39,379 bases of DNA, taken from Anaerolineales bacterium. Lineage in GTDB: Bacteria > Chloroflexota > Anaerolineae > Anaerolineales > UBA4823. The position numbers were made by a program, and so were the translations under genes. Each line of letters begins with the position of its first letter. Within the stretch, counting starts at the first letter, position 1. The notes beneath the pieces are model-generated. The model ran no database searches. It was not told the origin of the DNA and saw only the letters and a list, made by a program, of their open reading frames with translations. Of the stretch, positions 31,324-39,379 are shown in pieces. Where the stretch lies: positions 1-39,379 of the forward strand of contig JAGVAD010000051.1 of the NCBI GenBank assembly GCA_020060465.1, written 5' to 3'.

Positions 31324-33216
31324 ATGGGAAAAATCATTGGAATAGATCTTGGCACAACCAACTCGGTGGTGGCCGTGATGGAAGGCGGCGAACCGGTTGT
31401 CATCCCCTCTGCCGAAGGTGAGCGACTGGTACCCTCGGTTGTGGCTGTCAACAAAAACCACGAGCGCCTGATCGGACGAGTGGCGCGTAACCAGGCCGTG
31501 GTTAACCCGGAAAATACGATTTTTTCGATCAAACGCTTTATGGGGCGCAAATATAAAGACCCCGAAGTACAGCGCGCCATTTCACGCGTGCCGTATAAAG
31601 TGACCGAAGCGCCTAACGGCGATGTACGCGTCATCCTGGATGGCAAAGAGTATTCGCCGCCCGAAATTTCTGCCATGATATTGAGCAAACTCAAAGCTGA
31701 CGCCGAAGCTTATCTGGGCGAGCCGGTCACTCAGGCGGTGATTACTGTACCGGCATATTTCAACGATGCGCAGCGCAATGCCACCAAAGACGCCGGCAAA
31801 ATCGCCGGACTGGAAGTGTTGCGCATCATCAACGAGCCTACGGCTTCTTCGCTGGCTTATGGCCTGGATAAGAAAAAGGACGAAGTCATCGCAGTCTATG
31901 ACCTGGGCGGCGGCACATTCGATATTTCTATTCTGGATGTAGGCGACGGCGTTTTCCAGGTGCGCTCTACCAGCGGCGATACCTTCCTGGGCGGAGACGA
32001 TTTCGACCAACGTTTGATTGATTATCTGGCCAGCGAGTTTCAACGCGAGAACGGCATTGATCTGCGCAAAGATCGCCAGGCGCTGCAACGGCTCAAAGAA
32101 GCCGCCGAGAAAGCCAAGATTGAGTTATCCAGCGTCATGCAAACCGAGATCAATCTACCCTATATCACCGCAGATGCATCAGGGCCCAAACATCTGGTCA
32201 TGACGCTGACACGCTCAAAACTCGAGCAATTGACCCAAGATTTGATCGAACGCTCCATGGGGCCCGTGCGCCAGGCGCTGCAAGACGCCGATGTCCAGCC
32301 CTCTCAAATCAGCGAAGTGGTGTTGGTGGGCGGCATGACTCGCATGCCCGCCGTGCAGGATGCTGTGCGCAAACTGTTCAACAAAGAGCCGCATAAAGGC
32401 GTTAATCCCGACGAAGTGGTGGCGATTGGCGCAGCCATCCAGGCGGGCGTCTTGGGCGGTGAAGTCAAAGACATCCTGCTGTTAGACGTCACACCGCTCA
32501 CTCTGTCGGTAGAAACGCTGGGTGGCGTAGCCACCCATATCATCGAGCGCAACACCACCATTCCGACGCGCAAGAGCCAGATCTTCTCCACCGCCAGCGA
32601 TAATCAGTCGCAGGTGGAAATCCACGTGGTACAAGGCGAGCGCGCTATGGCGGCGGACAACAAATCGCTGGGTAAATTTATCCTGGACGGCATTCCGCCG
32701 GCGCCGCGCGGCATCCCGCAGATCGAAGTGACATTCGACATTGACGCAAACGGCATCTTAAAAGTCACCGCGCAGGATAAAGCCACCGGTCGCAGCCAGC
32801 ATATCACCATCACTGCCTCATCTGGTTTGAGCGAAGCTGAAATCGAGCGCATGCGCCGTGAAGCAGAAGCGCACGCCGAGGAAGACCGCCGCCGCAAAGA
32901 GCTGATTGAGGCGCGCAACAATGCCGACAATCAGGCATATTCAGCCGAAAAGGTCTTGCGAGACTTAGGAGACAAAGTTCCAGCGGATTTGAAGTCGCAA
33001 GTGGAAGAAAAAATCGCCAAACTACGCGAAGTGATGAACAGCAATGATCTGGAAACTATCCAGCGCGCCTCGGAAGACTTGAACCAGGTGTTGCAACGGG
33101 TGGGCGCGACCGCATATCAACAAAGCGGCCCTGCAGCCGGTGCTCCGGGCGCTGACAAAGGCCCAAGCAGCGGCGAAGGCGAAGACGTGGTAGATGGCGA
33201 ATTTCGCAACGCATAA
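31324..33216 (+). CDS. dnaK: Chaperone protein DnaK (Hsp70)
   Basis: The 630-residue protein starts [20 protein letters not shown] and has the Hsp70 signatures [19 protein letters not shown] and [17 protein letters not shown]. The substrate-binding domain follows ([20 protein letters not shown]), then the helical lid and end [14 protein letters not shown] 31324 follows TGGAGGA; an earlier TTG is before that site. The stretch of about 24 residues missing from Gram-positive Hsp70s appears to be absent here too ([14 protein letters not shown] joins [12 protein letters not shown] closely). Confidence 0.97.
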   Translation: MGKIIGIDLGTTNSVVAVMEGGEPVVIPSAEGERLVPSVVAVNKNHERLIGRVARNQAVVNPENTIFSIKRFMGRKYKDPEVQRAISRVPYKVTEAPNGDVRVILDGKEYSPPEISAMILSKLKADAEAYLGEPVTQAVITVPAYFNDAQRNATKDAGKIAGLEVLRIINEPTASSLAYGLDKKKDEVIAVYDLGGGTFDISILDVGDGVFQVRSTSGDTFLGGDDFDQRLIDYLASEFQRENGIDLRKDRQALQRLKEAAEKAKIELSSVMQTEINLPYITADASGPKHLVMTLTRSKLEQLTQDLIERSMGPVRQALQDADVQPSQISEVVLVGGMTRMPAVQDAVRKLFNKEPHKGVNPDEVVAIGAAIQAGVLGGEVKDILLLDVTPLTLSVETLGGVATHIIERNTTIPTRKSQIFSTASDNQSQVEIHVVQGERAMAADNKSLGKFILDGIPPAPRGIPQIEVTFDIDANGILKVTAQDKATGRSQHITITASSGLSEAEIERMRREAEAHAEEDRRRKELIEARNNADNQAYSAEKVLRDLGDKVPADLKSQVEEKIAKLREVMNSNDLETIQRASEDLNQVLQRVGATAYQQSGPAAGAPGADKGPSSGEGEDVVDGEFRNA

Positions 33217-33233
33217 ATCTAGGTGAATCAAAG

Positions 33234-33265
33234 GGCCGATGCGTTTGCATCGAGGCGCATCGGCC
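33234..33265 (+). repeat. 10-bp hairpin between dnaK and dnaJ
   Basis: GGCCGATGCG (33234-33243) pairs perfectly with CGCATCGGCC (33256-33265). No T-run follows. It stands 12 bases before the dnaJ ATG, which lacks a clear Shine-Dalgarno. It may stabilise the dnaK message or lower dnaJ translation. Confidence 0.6.
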
Positions 33266-33277
33266 GTAACTTGATCT

Positions 33278-34405
33278 ATGTCGCAACGTGATTATTACGA
33301 AGTCCTGGGCGTCGCCCGCACCGCCACAGCGGATGAGCTGAAATCAGCCTTCCGCCGTCTGGCGCGCCAGTATCACCCGGATGTTAATAAAGAGCCAGAC
33401 GCCGAAGAGAAGTTCAAAGAGATCAATGAAGCCTACGCTGTCCTCTCGGATCCCGAACGGCGGGCGGCATACGACCGTTTCGGACACGCCGGAGTGCGCG
33501 GTCCAAATGGGATGGGCGACTTTACGGTGGATTTCAGCGATTTCGCCGACATTTTCAACGACCTGTTCGGTTTTGGCGGGTTTGGCCGCTCGACAGCGCG
33601 CTCGCGCAATGCGCCGCGACGCGGCGCAGATCTGCAATACCGCCTGGAATTATCCTTTGAAGAAGCAATTTTCGGGGTTGAAAAAGAAATAGAAATCACC
33701 CGCGACGAGGTTTGCAGCCTGTGCGGCGGAAGCGGCGCAAAACCAGGCACCACCCCTGTGCGATGTTCAACCTGTAATGGAAGCGGCGAAGTCCGCCAGG
33801 TGCGACAGACGTTCATCGGTTCTATGGTGCAGGTAAGCACTTGCCCCACCTGCCGTGGTCAGGGCGAGACCATCAGTTCGCCTTGCCCGAACTGCCAGGG
33901 GCGCGGCCTGGAGCGCCGTACGCGGCTCAAGGTCGTCAACATCCCGGCAGGCGTGGATAGTGGAACCCAAATCCGCCTGGCGGGTGAAGGACAACCAGGC
34001 GAAAACGGCGGTCCTAATGGAAACCTGTATATTTTGATCCAGGTCAAACCCCACCGATATTTCCGCCGTCGAGAATACGATATCTTGTTAGACTTAAACA
34101 TCAATATTGCTCAGGCCACCCTGGGAGCAGAGGTGGATGTCCCCACGGTGGATGGGACGGTCAAGTTGAAGATCCCTGCTGGAACGCAACCTGGTGAGAT
34201 CCTCACACTGAAAGGCAAAGGAGTACCGCGCCTGCGCAATAACGGCCGCGGCGATCAGTTAGTAATTATCAATGTCGAGATCCCCAAGCGGCTTACCCCC
34301 GAACAGCGCCAGCTTTTCGAACAACTGGCGAAAAGCATGGGCGGCGAAGTGCGCCCGCAGGAGCGAGGCATCTGGGACTGGTTGAAAGAAGCTCTGGGCG
34401 GCTAA
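33278..34405 (+). CDS. dnaJ: Chaperone protein DnaJ (Hsp40, type I)
   Basis: DnaJ delivers clients to DnaK and stimulates its ATPase. The 375-residue protein has the J domain with HPD ([18 protein letters not shown]), a Gly/Phe region ([13 protein letters not shown]), four CxxCxGxG-type zinc motifs ([32 protein letters not shown]) and the C-terminal client domain. It is a full type I DnaJ. No ribosome-binding site is obvious; the hairpin upstream may matter. Confidence 0.96.
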   Translation: MSQRDYYEVLGVARTATADELKSAFRRLARQYHPDVNKEPDAEEKFKEINEAYAVLSDPERRAAYDRFGHAGVRGPNGMGDFTVDFSDFADIFNDLFGFGGFGRSTARSRNAPRRGADLQYRLELSFEEAIFGVEKEIEITRDEVCSLCGGSGAKPGTTPVRCSTCNGSGEVRQVRQTFIGSMVQVSTCPTCRGQGETISSPCPNCQGRGLERRTRLKVVNIPAGVDSGTQIRLAGEGQPGENGGPNGNLYILIQVKPHRYFRRREYDILLDLNINIAQATLGAEVDVPTVDGTVKLKIPAGTQPGEILTLKGKGVPRLRNNGRGDQLVIINVEIPKRLTPEQRQLFEQLAKSMGGEVRPQERGIWDWLKEALGG

Positions 34406-34421
34406 GTGAGACAATGTTGAT

Positions 34422-34446
34422 GCGGGCGAGAACACGCCCGCTTTTT
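34422..34446 (+). terminator. Terminator after dnaJ
   Basis: GCGGGCG (34422-34428) pairs with CGCCCGC (34435-34441), followed by TTTTT. It lies between dnaJ and prmA, so prmA may be expressed by read-through only or from an unseen promoter. Confidence 0.8.
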
Positions 34447-34459
34447 CATCAGGTGAATA

Positions 34460-35398
34460 ATGACGGATGCAAGCTGGGTTGAAGTATCACTGATTGTGGA
34501 TGGAGAGTTGGCCGAAGCGACGGCGGAAGTGCTGGCGCGCTTTCTGCCGGATGGCGTAGTGATCGAAAGCACAGCGGTGACCGCCGAAGCGGATGACTCG
34601 GAGGGGCATGCCGTCGGACCGTTGCGGGTCTTTGGCTATTTGCCAGTGGATGACCGCCTGGAAGAGACGCGCCAACGCTTGCAGGAAGCGCTTTGGTATC
34701 TGGGACGCATCCGTCCCTTGCCTGAGGCGCAATTCCGTCCCATCCAACACATCAATTGGGCAGAAGCCTGGAAAGAGCATTATCACCCGATCCCCGTTGG
34801 CCGCCGACTGATGATTGTTCCAGCGTGGCTGGAGGTCGAGACTCAGGACCGGTTGCCCATCCGCATTGACCCCGGCATGGCTTTTGGCACCGGAACACAC
34901 CCCACCACTCAGCTTTGCCTGGAGCTGATCGAAGAAATCTTGCAGCCCGGCGAAATTCACAAGCGGGCTTTGGACGTGATTGACCTGGGCTGCGGCACGG
35001 CGATCCTTTCCATCGCCGCTTTGAAATTGGGGGCTCGCCGCGCCCTGGGGGTAGATATTGATGCGGACGCCATCCAGGCGGCGCGCGAAAACGCCCAGGC
35101 GAACGGAACAGCGGAGCGCCTGGAATTGGGGCAAGGCTCGCTGGCGGAAATCCGCGCCGGCCAATTTTCCTTACAACAGGCAGATGTTGTCCTGGCGAAT
35201 ATCCTGGCGCAGGTGTTGACGCGTTTGTTAGATGAAGGATTGGAGGACATTCTCACCCCTCACGGCTATCTGATATTATCTGGCATTCTGGAGGAACAAG
35301 CCCAGGATGTCATCGCAGCTGCGCAGCGGCGTAGTCTGCGTCTCACTGAACAGCGCCAGAGCGGCGACTGGATTGCGCTTTGCTTCCAGAGAAGCTGA
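34460..35398 (+). CDS. prmA: Ribosomal protein L11 methyltransferase PrmA
   Basis: PrmA trimethylates several positions of L11 with S-adenosylmethionine. The 312-residue protein has the N-terminal substrate domain (WAEAWKEHYHPIPVGRRLMI), the family motif DPGMAFGTGTHPTTQLCLE and the SAM site VIDLGCGTAILSIAALKLGA. The catalytic-site loop VLANILAQVLTRL is close to the usual NPPY-like ANIL. ATG follows AGGTG. It follows dnaJ, a gene order found in many bacteria, and acts on the product of rplK at 1675. Confidence 0.94.
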   Translation: MTDASWVEVSLIVDGELAEATAEVLARFLPDGVVIESTAVTAEADDSEGHAVGPLRVFGYLPVDDRLEETRQRLQEALWYLGRIRPLPEAQFRPIQHINWAEAWKEHYHPIPVGRRLMIVPAWLEVETQDRLPIRIDPGMAFGTGTHPTTQLCLELIEEILQPGEIHKRALDVIDLGCGTAILSIAALKLGARRALGVDIDADAIQAARENAQANGTAERLELGQGSLAEIRAGQFSLQQADVVLANILAQVLTRLLDEGLEDILTPHGYLILSGILEEQAQDVIAAAQRRSLRLTEQRQSGDWIALCFQRS

Positions 35399-35460
35399 TC
35401 AGCCTGTCAACGCTCCGTCGTCAGGCGACCTCAGCGCCATCCGCTTTCATAGACGCCCAT

Positions 35461-36597
35461 TCAATCATAACAAAACGTGTCTATTAATTGATCGTAGGGA
35501 TCTTTCAGGTAAGCGCAATCGCCGTCATTGTTCCAGATCGGCGAAGGGCTGTAATAACTAAAACCGCAAGACGTGGGATGATATTCGTTGGTATAAACGC
35601 GGCAATATTGACCCGGTCCCAAGACAAATGAGGGAAAAACAAACACATGGTTTTCCCGATCGCGCAGCGTCCAGCCTCTTAATTGGATGGAATCCTCCGT
35701 GTCATTGCGAAATTCGACAAACTCCTCAGGCTCCTGCCACAACGTACCGCGCTTCGAGACGCCGGTGATCACCATGGCGCCGGTGGTGGCTGCGGTGGCG
35801 CTTGGTAACGGGATGAGTGTGCGCGTGGCCGTCGCCGCTGGCGCCCACAAGCCGCGCTCCGCCAGAATAGCTTGCTGCTGCGCTTCTGTGAACAATGTGT
35901 CGCAGCTCAAATCGGGAGGAGCGCTGACCGAGATGGCGTAACCGCTGCGGATCATTTCCAGATTGACAAAGACTCCGCCAGCAAGCACATATCTGGGGCG
36001 TTTTCCGCTGCCGTCCACGTCGCTACGGTCTTGCACCAGGCGCACTTGCTTTCCCTCAACCAGCGCCTCATTTTTCTCTTTCGCCCGAATCCAGACGACT
36101 GCGTCCTGCTCATATTCAAGCAAACCCACGCCAATATAACTCACCTGATAGATCTGATGATCGGCGCTGACCTCGATGGTCACACCGTCAATCACACGCA
36201 GCACCTGAGCGGTGGTGGAGGGGCGATTCAAAGGGATACAAGAGGCGTCCAGGGCAATGGGCGCAAAGGTGGGGCTGGAAGTAATTGTGGGCGGGAGGAT
36301 TGGGATAACTGGCGTCGAAGCTGCGGTAGTTGGTGAAATGGTCAGTGAGGCGGTGGTCGAAAGGGTAACCGTGATGGGTATACTCTGGGTCAAGGTCGGC
36401 GTATGGGATAAGGCGACACCCATCGTCGGAGGCAAGGAACGCGTCGCTGTTGATGAGCTAGGCGCAACCTGCGCTGGAGCGCTGGCGCGCAAACGCCAGA
36501 AAACAACCCCCAGCGAGGCGGATAGAAACGCCCCCACCAGGCATAAACCTGCAAGCAGGATCAGGGTAATTGTAAAAGCAGTTTGGTGATTCTTCAC
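35461..36597 (-). CDS. Membrane-anchored protein with degenerate SNase fold and lamin-tail domain
   Basis: The 378-residue protein has an N-terminal membrane helix (about 8-35), a Ser/Thr/Pro-rich linker, an SNase-like OB fold (about 125-250) and a C-terminal lamin-tail domain (about 272-378, with FVEFRNDTEDSIQLRGWTLRDR). Nuclease motifs are worn: IDGVT replaces IDGDT and VSYIGVGLLE replaces RLIGIDTPE, so the key Arg and Asp are lost. It should face outside and probably binds rather than cuts. Start is GTG with GGAG seven bases upstream. It is a paralogue of 15948-16805. Confidence 0.82.
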   Translation of the reverse strand: MKNHQTAFTITLILLAGLCLVGAFLSASLGVVFWRLRASAPAQVAPSSSTATRSLPPTMGVALSHTPTLTQSIPITVTLSTTASLTISPTTAASTPVIPILPPTITSSPTFAPIALDASCIPLNRPSTTAQVLRVIDGVTIEVSADHQIYQVSYIGVGLLEYEQDAVVWIRAKEKNEALVEGKQVRLVQDRSDVDGSGKRPRYVLAGGVFVNLEMIRSGYAISVSAPPDLSCDTLFTEAQQQAILAERGLWAPAATATRTLIPLPSATAATTGAMVITGVSKRGTLWQEPEEFVEFRNDTEDSIQLRGWTLRDRENHVFVFPSFVLGPGQYCRVYTNEYHPTSCGFSYYSPSPIWNNDGDCAYLKDPYDQLIDTFCYD

Positions 36598-36650
36598 TCC
36601 TCAGCTCCAGCAGCCATTGCAGACGGCAATCCCCTCATACTGTAGATCGA

Positions 36651-36656
36651 ATTATA
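36651..36656 (-). promoter_or_regulatory. -10 box of the lamin-tail protein gene
   Basis: A perfect TATAAT on the minus strand gives a predicted start near 36644 and a leader of about 47 bases. The -35 region is poor. Confidence 0.5.
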
Positions 36657-36728
36657 CAACACTGCAATGCGGCGATAAGCATTCAACTTTCTACAACAAG
36701 ATTCACCCGCCTGATGATGCCCTGCGCG

Positions 36729-36738
36729 GTGGTAAAAT
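36729..36738 (+). promoter_or_regulatory. Extended -10 promoter of polX, predicted leaderless start
   Basis: GTGGTAAAAT has TAAAAT (36733-36738) with a TGG extension and ends nine bases before the ATG at 36748. A start at +7 would leave a leader of zero to three bases. No Shine-Dalgarno is present. Confidence 0.5.
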
Positions 36739-36747
36739 TGAGCCGAG

Positions 36748-38490
36748 ATGTCCGATATCACACGTAGATATTCCAACCAACAACTCGCGGATCTGTTCAC
36801 GCGCATCGCCGATCTGTTAGAGATCAAAGGCGAAGTGGTTTACAAGATCTTAGCCTATCGCAAGGCAGCGGATAGCCTGACCAACCTGGGTCGGGATGTG
36901 ATGGATGTGTGGCGTGAAGGCAAGCTGACAGAAATTCCCGGCGTGGGGAAAGCCATCGCCGAGAAAATTGATGAACTCATCACCACCGGCAAGCTGGGCT
37001 TTTTGCAGAAGCTGGAGAGCGAAGTTCCGCCGGGTCTGGTGGATTTGTTGCAGGTGCCGGATCTAGGCCCCAAAAAAGCAGCGCTCTTCTGGAAACAACT
37101 GGGCGTGACCAACCTGGCAGAGTTGGAGGCAGCCGCCAGAGCAGGCAAACTGCGCGATCTCCCTGGCATGGGTGAAAAGTCCGAAGCGCGCATTCTGGCA
37201 GGCATCGAAGCCCTGTCGCGGCGCACCACGCGCACGCCGCTGGGCAAAGCCTGGCCTTTCGCCCAGGAGCTGCTTAAACTCATACGGGAAGCGCAGGGCG
37301 TTCAAGCAGTAGAAATCGCTGGCAGCCTGCGTAGAATGCGTGCTACCGTGGGCGATATTGACTTGCTGGCTGCGGCGGCGGATTCCGGCCCAGCGATGCA
37401 AGCGCTCCTTTCACACCCTCAGGTTACGCGGGTGATGAGCCAGGGCGTTGCCAAAGCCAGCGTCGAGTTCGAGAATAATCTGCGCGCCCAGTTATGGGTG
37501 CATCCGCCGGAACGTTTTGGCACGGCGCTGCAATACGCCACCGGCTCGAAAGATCACAACGTCCGCCTGCGGGAGCTGGCGCTGAAGCGCGGCCTGTCTT
37601 TATCGGATCAAGCCTTCCTGCGCGAAGACGGCAGCGAATTGCTTTGCGCCAAAGAAGAAGAGGTGTATCAAACTTTGGGGCTGCCCTGGATACCGCCGGA
37701 GTTACGCGAAGATCACGGCGAAATTCAGGCTGCCCTGGCAGGGGAGCTGCCTCAAGTCATCTCCGTCGAAGACATCCTTGCCGATTTGCATACCCATTCT
37801 ACGTGGAGCGATGGCAAGCTTTCCATCCGCGAGATGGCAAAAGCCGCACGGGCGCGCGGGTTGAAAATTCTGGCGATCACCGATCACTCGGCCAGCCTGG
37901 GGGTGGCGGGGGGTCTTTCGGTGGACGAAATTCAGGCGCAGCGCGCCGAAATTGACGCCGTCCAATCTGAACTGGGCGATTCAATTCGCTTGTTGCAGGG
38001 CTGTGAAGTAGAGATTCGCTCGGACGGCGCGCTGGATTTTCCCGATGAAGTGCTGGCAAGTCTGGATATTGTCATCGCCGCCTTACACAGCGGCTTGCGC
38101 CAGCCGCGCCAGCAGGTGACCGAACGCATGCTCTCGGCAATCCGCAACCCACATGTAGATATCATTGCCCACCCCACCGGCCGCATGATCCCCAATCGTG
38201 AGGGGGCAGATCTGGATATCGAAGCCGTCTTTCGCGCCGCCGCCGAGCGTGGGGTGGCTTTGGAGATCAACGCTCACCCCTCTCGCCTGGATCTGGATGA
38301 CGTGCTGGCGCGGCGTGCGGTGCAACTGGGCATTCCACTCACCATCAATACCGACGCCCACAGCGAATATGATTTCGATATGTTGCCTTTTGGGGTGGCG
38401 ACAGCCCGCCGCGGCTGGGTTCGAGCAGCCGATGTGATCAATGCCTGGGGGACAGATCAATTGCTGGGCTGGTTAAGCAGACGAGGATAA
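36748..38490 (+). CDS. polX: PolX-type DNA polymerase/PHP exonuclease with altered polymerase site
   Basis: The 580-residue protein has the bacterial PolX order: an N-terminal 8-kDa-like domain, helix-hairpin-helix motifs (IPGVGKAIAEKIDEL), a PolX palm and thumb, then a PHP domain (346-580). The first two catalytic Asp are present as D203 and D205 in VGDIDLL. The third, usually in VDLRVVPPE, is replaced by Gln (Q248) in AQLWVHPPE. The PHP nuclease motifs look intact: DLHTHSTWSDG, ITDHS, GCEVEI, HSGL, AHPTGR and NTDAHSEYDF. So the exonuclease may work where the polymerase may not. Confidence 0.92.
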   Translation: MSDITRRYSNQQLADLFTRIADLLEIKGEVVYKILAYRKAADSLTNLGRDVMDVWREGKLTEIPGVGKAIAEKIDELITTGKLGFLQKLESEVPPGLVDLLQVPDLGPKKAALFWKQLGVTNLAELEAAARAGKLRDLPGMGEKSEARILAGIEALSRRTTRTPLGKAWPFAQELLKLIREAQGVQAVEIAGSLRRMRATVGDIDLLAAAADSGPAMQALLSHPQVTRVMSQGVAKASVEFENNLRAQLWVHPPERFGTALQYATGSKDHNVRLRELALKRGLSLSDQAFLREDGSELLCAKEEEVYQTLGLPWIPPELREDHGEIQAALAGELPQVISVEDILADLHTHSTWSDGKLSIREMAKAARARGLKILAITDHSASLGVAGGLSVDEIQAQRAEIDAVQSELGDSIRLLQGCEVEIRSDGALDFPDEVLASLDIVIAALHSGLRQPRQQVTERMLSAIRNPHVDIIAHPTGRMIPNREGADLDIEAVFRAAAERGVALEINAHPSRLDLDDVLARRAVQLGIPLTINTDAHSEYDFDMLPFGVATARRGWVRAADVINAWGTDQLLGWLSRRG

Positions 38491-38500
38491 ACCAGGAAAC

Positions 38501-39379
38501 ATGTTTCAACAAAATTTACCCAGAAAGGGCAGGCAGCGTCGCCGACTCTGGAGCGCGCTGATGAGCCTGCTGGTGTTTAGCTTCAGCCTTTTACAGATAA
38601 CCGTTCAAAAAGCGCAGGCGTACACTGCGCTGGAAAAAGGATTGTTCAGCGCGCAGGATGTGATCAACGCCGTCAATCAGGTGCGCACTGCTCGCGGATT
38701 GCCCGCGTATCAGATCAATGGCGCACTGATGGCTGCAGCGCAGGCGCACAGCGAATATCAGGCGTCTATTAACTCCGCAACTCACACCGGTCAGGGCGGT
38801 TCAAGCGTCCTGGCGCGGGCGCTGGCGGCTGGCTATGGCAATGGGGCAGCGGTATCGGTGATTGAAAACATCTACAGCGGCATGAATGCCACGCCGCAAC
38901 AAGCGGTCAACTGGTGGCAAGGCGACAGCTTGCACCTGAGCACTTTAATTTCCACCCGGCACCAGGACGCGGGCGCTGGTGTCGCCAGAAATGGAGAACG
39001 AGTATTCTATACCCTGGATGTAGGCAGCCTCAGCTCCGCAGCCGGCAACGCCGCGACGCAAATCGCGGTAACCACATCCTCCCCCGGCCAAACGCCGGCG
39101 GCCAGCGCGGTTGCTTTCTTCCCGGTGCTGGTCTCAACTCCAGGACCAGATGGTTCGGTGATCCATGTGGTTCAGCCCGGGCAAACGCTATGGACGATTG
39201 CCGCCACCTACAAGATCGCCATCGCAGATCTGCTGCGCATCAACGGCTTGAACGATCGTTCATTCATCCAGCCTGGGCAAAAGATCATTATTCAACCGCC
39301 AGGCTCTCTACCCACCGCCACCTTCGGTATGCGGGACGCTGGGGTGGTGGAGACAGAAAGCGCGGCTACTCCAACCTCG
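38501..39379 (+). CDS. CAP (SCP) domain plus LysM exported protein, 3' end outside window
   Basis: The frame is open from ATG 38501 to the last base (293 codons). A basic N-terminus and hydrophobic stretch (about 20-40) form a signal peptide ending near AQA. A CAP/SCP domain follows (about 48-185), with AAAQAHSEYQA, THTGQGGSSV and AVNWWQGDSLHLSTLI. A LysM repeat at about 226-270 (IHVVQPGQTLWTIAATYKIA) should bind peptidoglycan. A Pro/Thr-rich part begins at the end. It starts ten bases after polX with AGGA upstream and is probably co-transcribed. CAP function in bacteria is poorly known. Confidence 0.85.
   Translation, partial: MFQQNLPRKGRQRRRLWSALMSLLVFSFSLLQITVQKAQAYTALEKGLFSAQDVINAVNQVRTARGLPAYQINGALMAAAQAHSEYQASINSATHTGQGGSSVLARALAAGYGNGAAVSVIENIYSGMNATPQQAVNWWQGDSLHLSTLISTRHQDAGAGVARNGERVFYTLDVGSLSSAAGNAATQIAVTTSSPGQTPAASAVAFFPVLVSTPGPDGSVIHVVQPGQTLWTIAATYKIAIADLLRINGLNDRSFIQPGQKIIIQPPGSLPTATFGMRDAGVVETESAATPTS

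Noticed and set aside
1..39379. CRISPR arrays, insertion sequences, prophage or toxin-antitoxin modules
   Set aside because: I found no regularly spaced repeats, transposase or integrase motifs, or paired small toxin-antitoxin frames anywhere in the window.

Overview
This window looks like the chromosomal core of a Chloroflexota bacterium, most likely of the Anaerolineae type. That placement is inference from gene content, from the many Pro/Thr-rich linkers on exported proteins, from the HrcA/CIRCE heat-shock circuit and from small SWIM-domain genes; no 16S or marker tree was available. I see no insertion sequence, prophage, CRISPR array or integration scar. GC content and coding style look even throughout.

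Layout. Positions 1-4200 hold the tail of tuf, then rpmG, tRNA-Trp, secE, nusG, rplK, rplA, rplJ and rplL. This translation cluster is rich in RNA control: two look-alike leaders before rplK and rplA, an L10-type leader with an attenuator before rplJ, and a strong terminator after rplL where rpoB would often follow. Positions 4208-6330 hold an OmpR-type two-component pair. A membrane protein of unknown role (minus strand) and a membrane-anchored lytic transglycosylase (plus strand) diverge around 7300, with a near-consensus promoter and a GAAC-N4-GTTC operator. Positions 8140-11000 (minus) carry a Nudix hydrolase, an SDR oxidoreductase, a sucrase/ferredoxin-like protein and ferritin. Positions 11103-14691 (minus) are a NurA / small third protein / HerA DNA end-processing operon. 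After a GNAT acetyltransferase and a lipoprotein with a worn-out staphylococcal-nuclease fold comes a promoter-terminator unit that could be a small RNA or attenuator, ahead of a SWIM zinc-finger gene and a DnaE2-like polymerase.

Positions 20809-23506 (minus) carry an Lrp/AsnC regulator and groES-groEL under CIRCE. Two tandem paralogous membrane-anchored TPR proteins follow (minus), then trmD, an MFS transporter and an RluA-type pseudouridine synthase (plus). The second CIRCE element drives hrcA-grpE-dnaK-dnaJ, followed by prmA. The window closes with a second degenerate nuclease-fold protein carrying a lamin-tail domain (minus), polX with an apparently altered polymerase site, and the start of a CAP-LysM exported protein that runs off the end.

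How it fits together. HrcA, made at 29640, should repress both chaperone operons through the two CIRCE sites. PrmA (34460) methylates the L11 protein made by rplK (1675). NurA/HerA, DnaE2, PolX and the Nudix enzyme form a loose DNA-maintenance set, and the two GAAC-N4-GTT(C/T) sites at promoter starts raise the possibility of LexA control of nurA and of the lytic transglycosylase. The most notable items for follow-up are the paired rplK/rplA leaders with covariation, the three-gene NurA cassette, the putative SOS operators, the small transcript at 17083, several promoters that predict leaderless messages, and the PolX active-site substitution.
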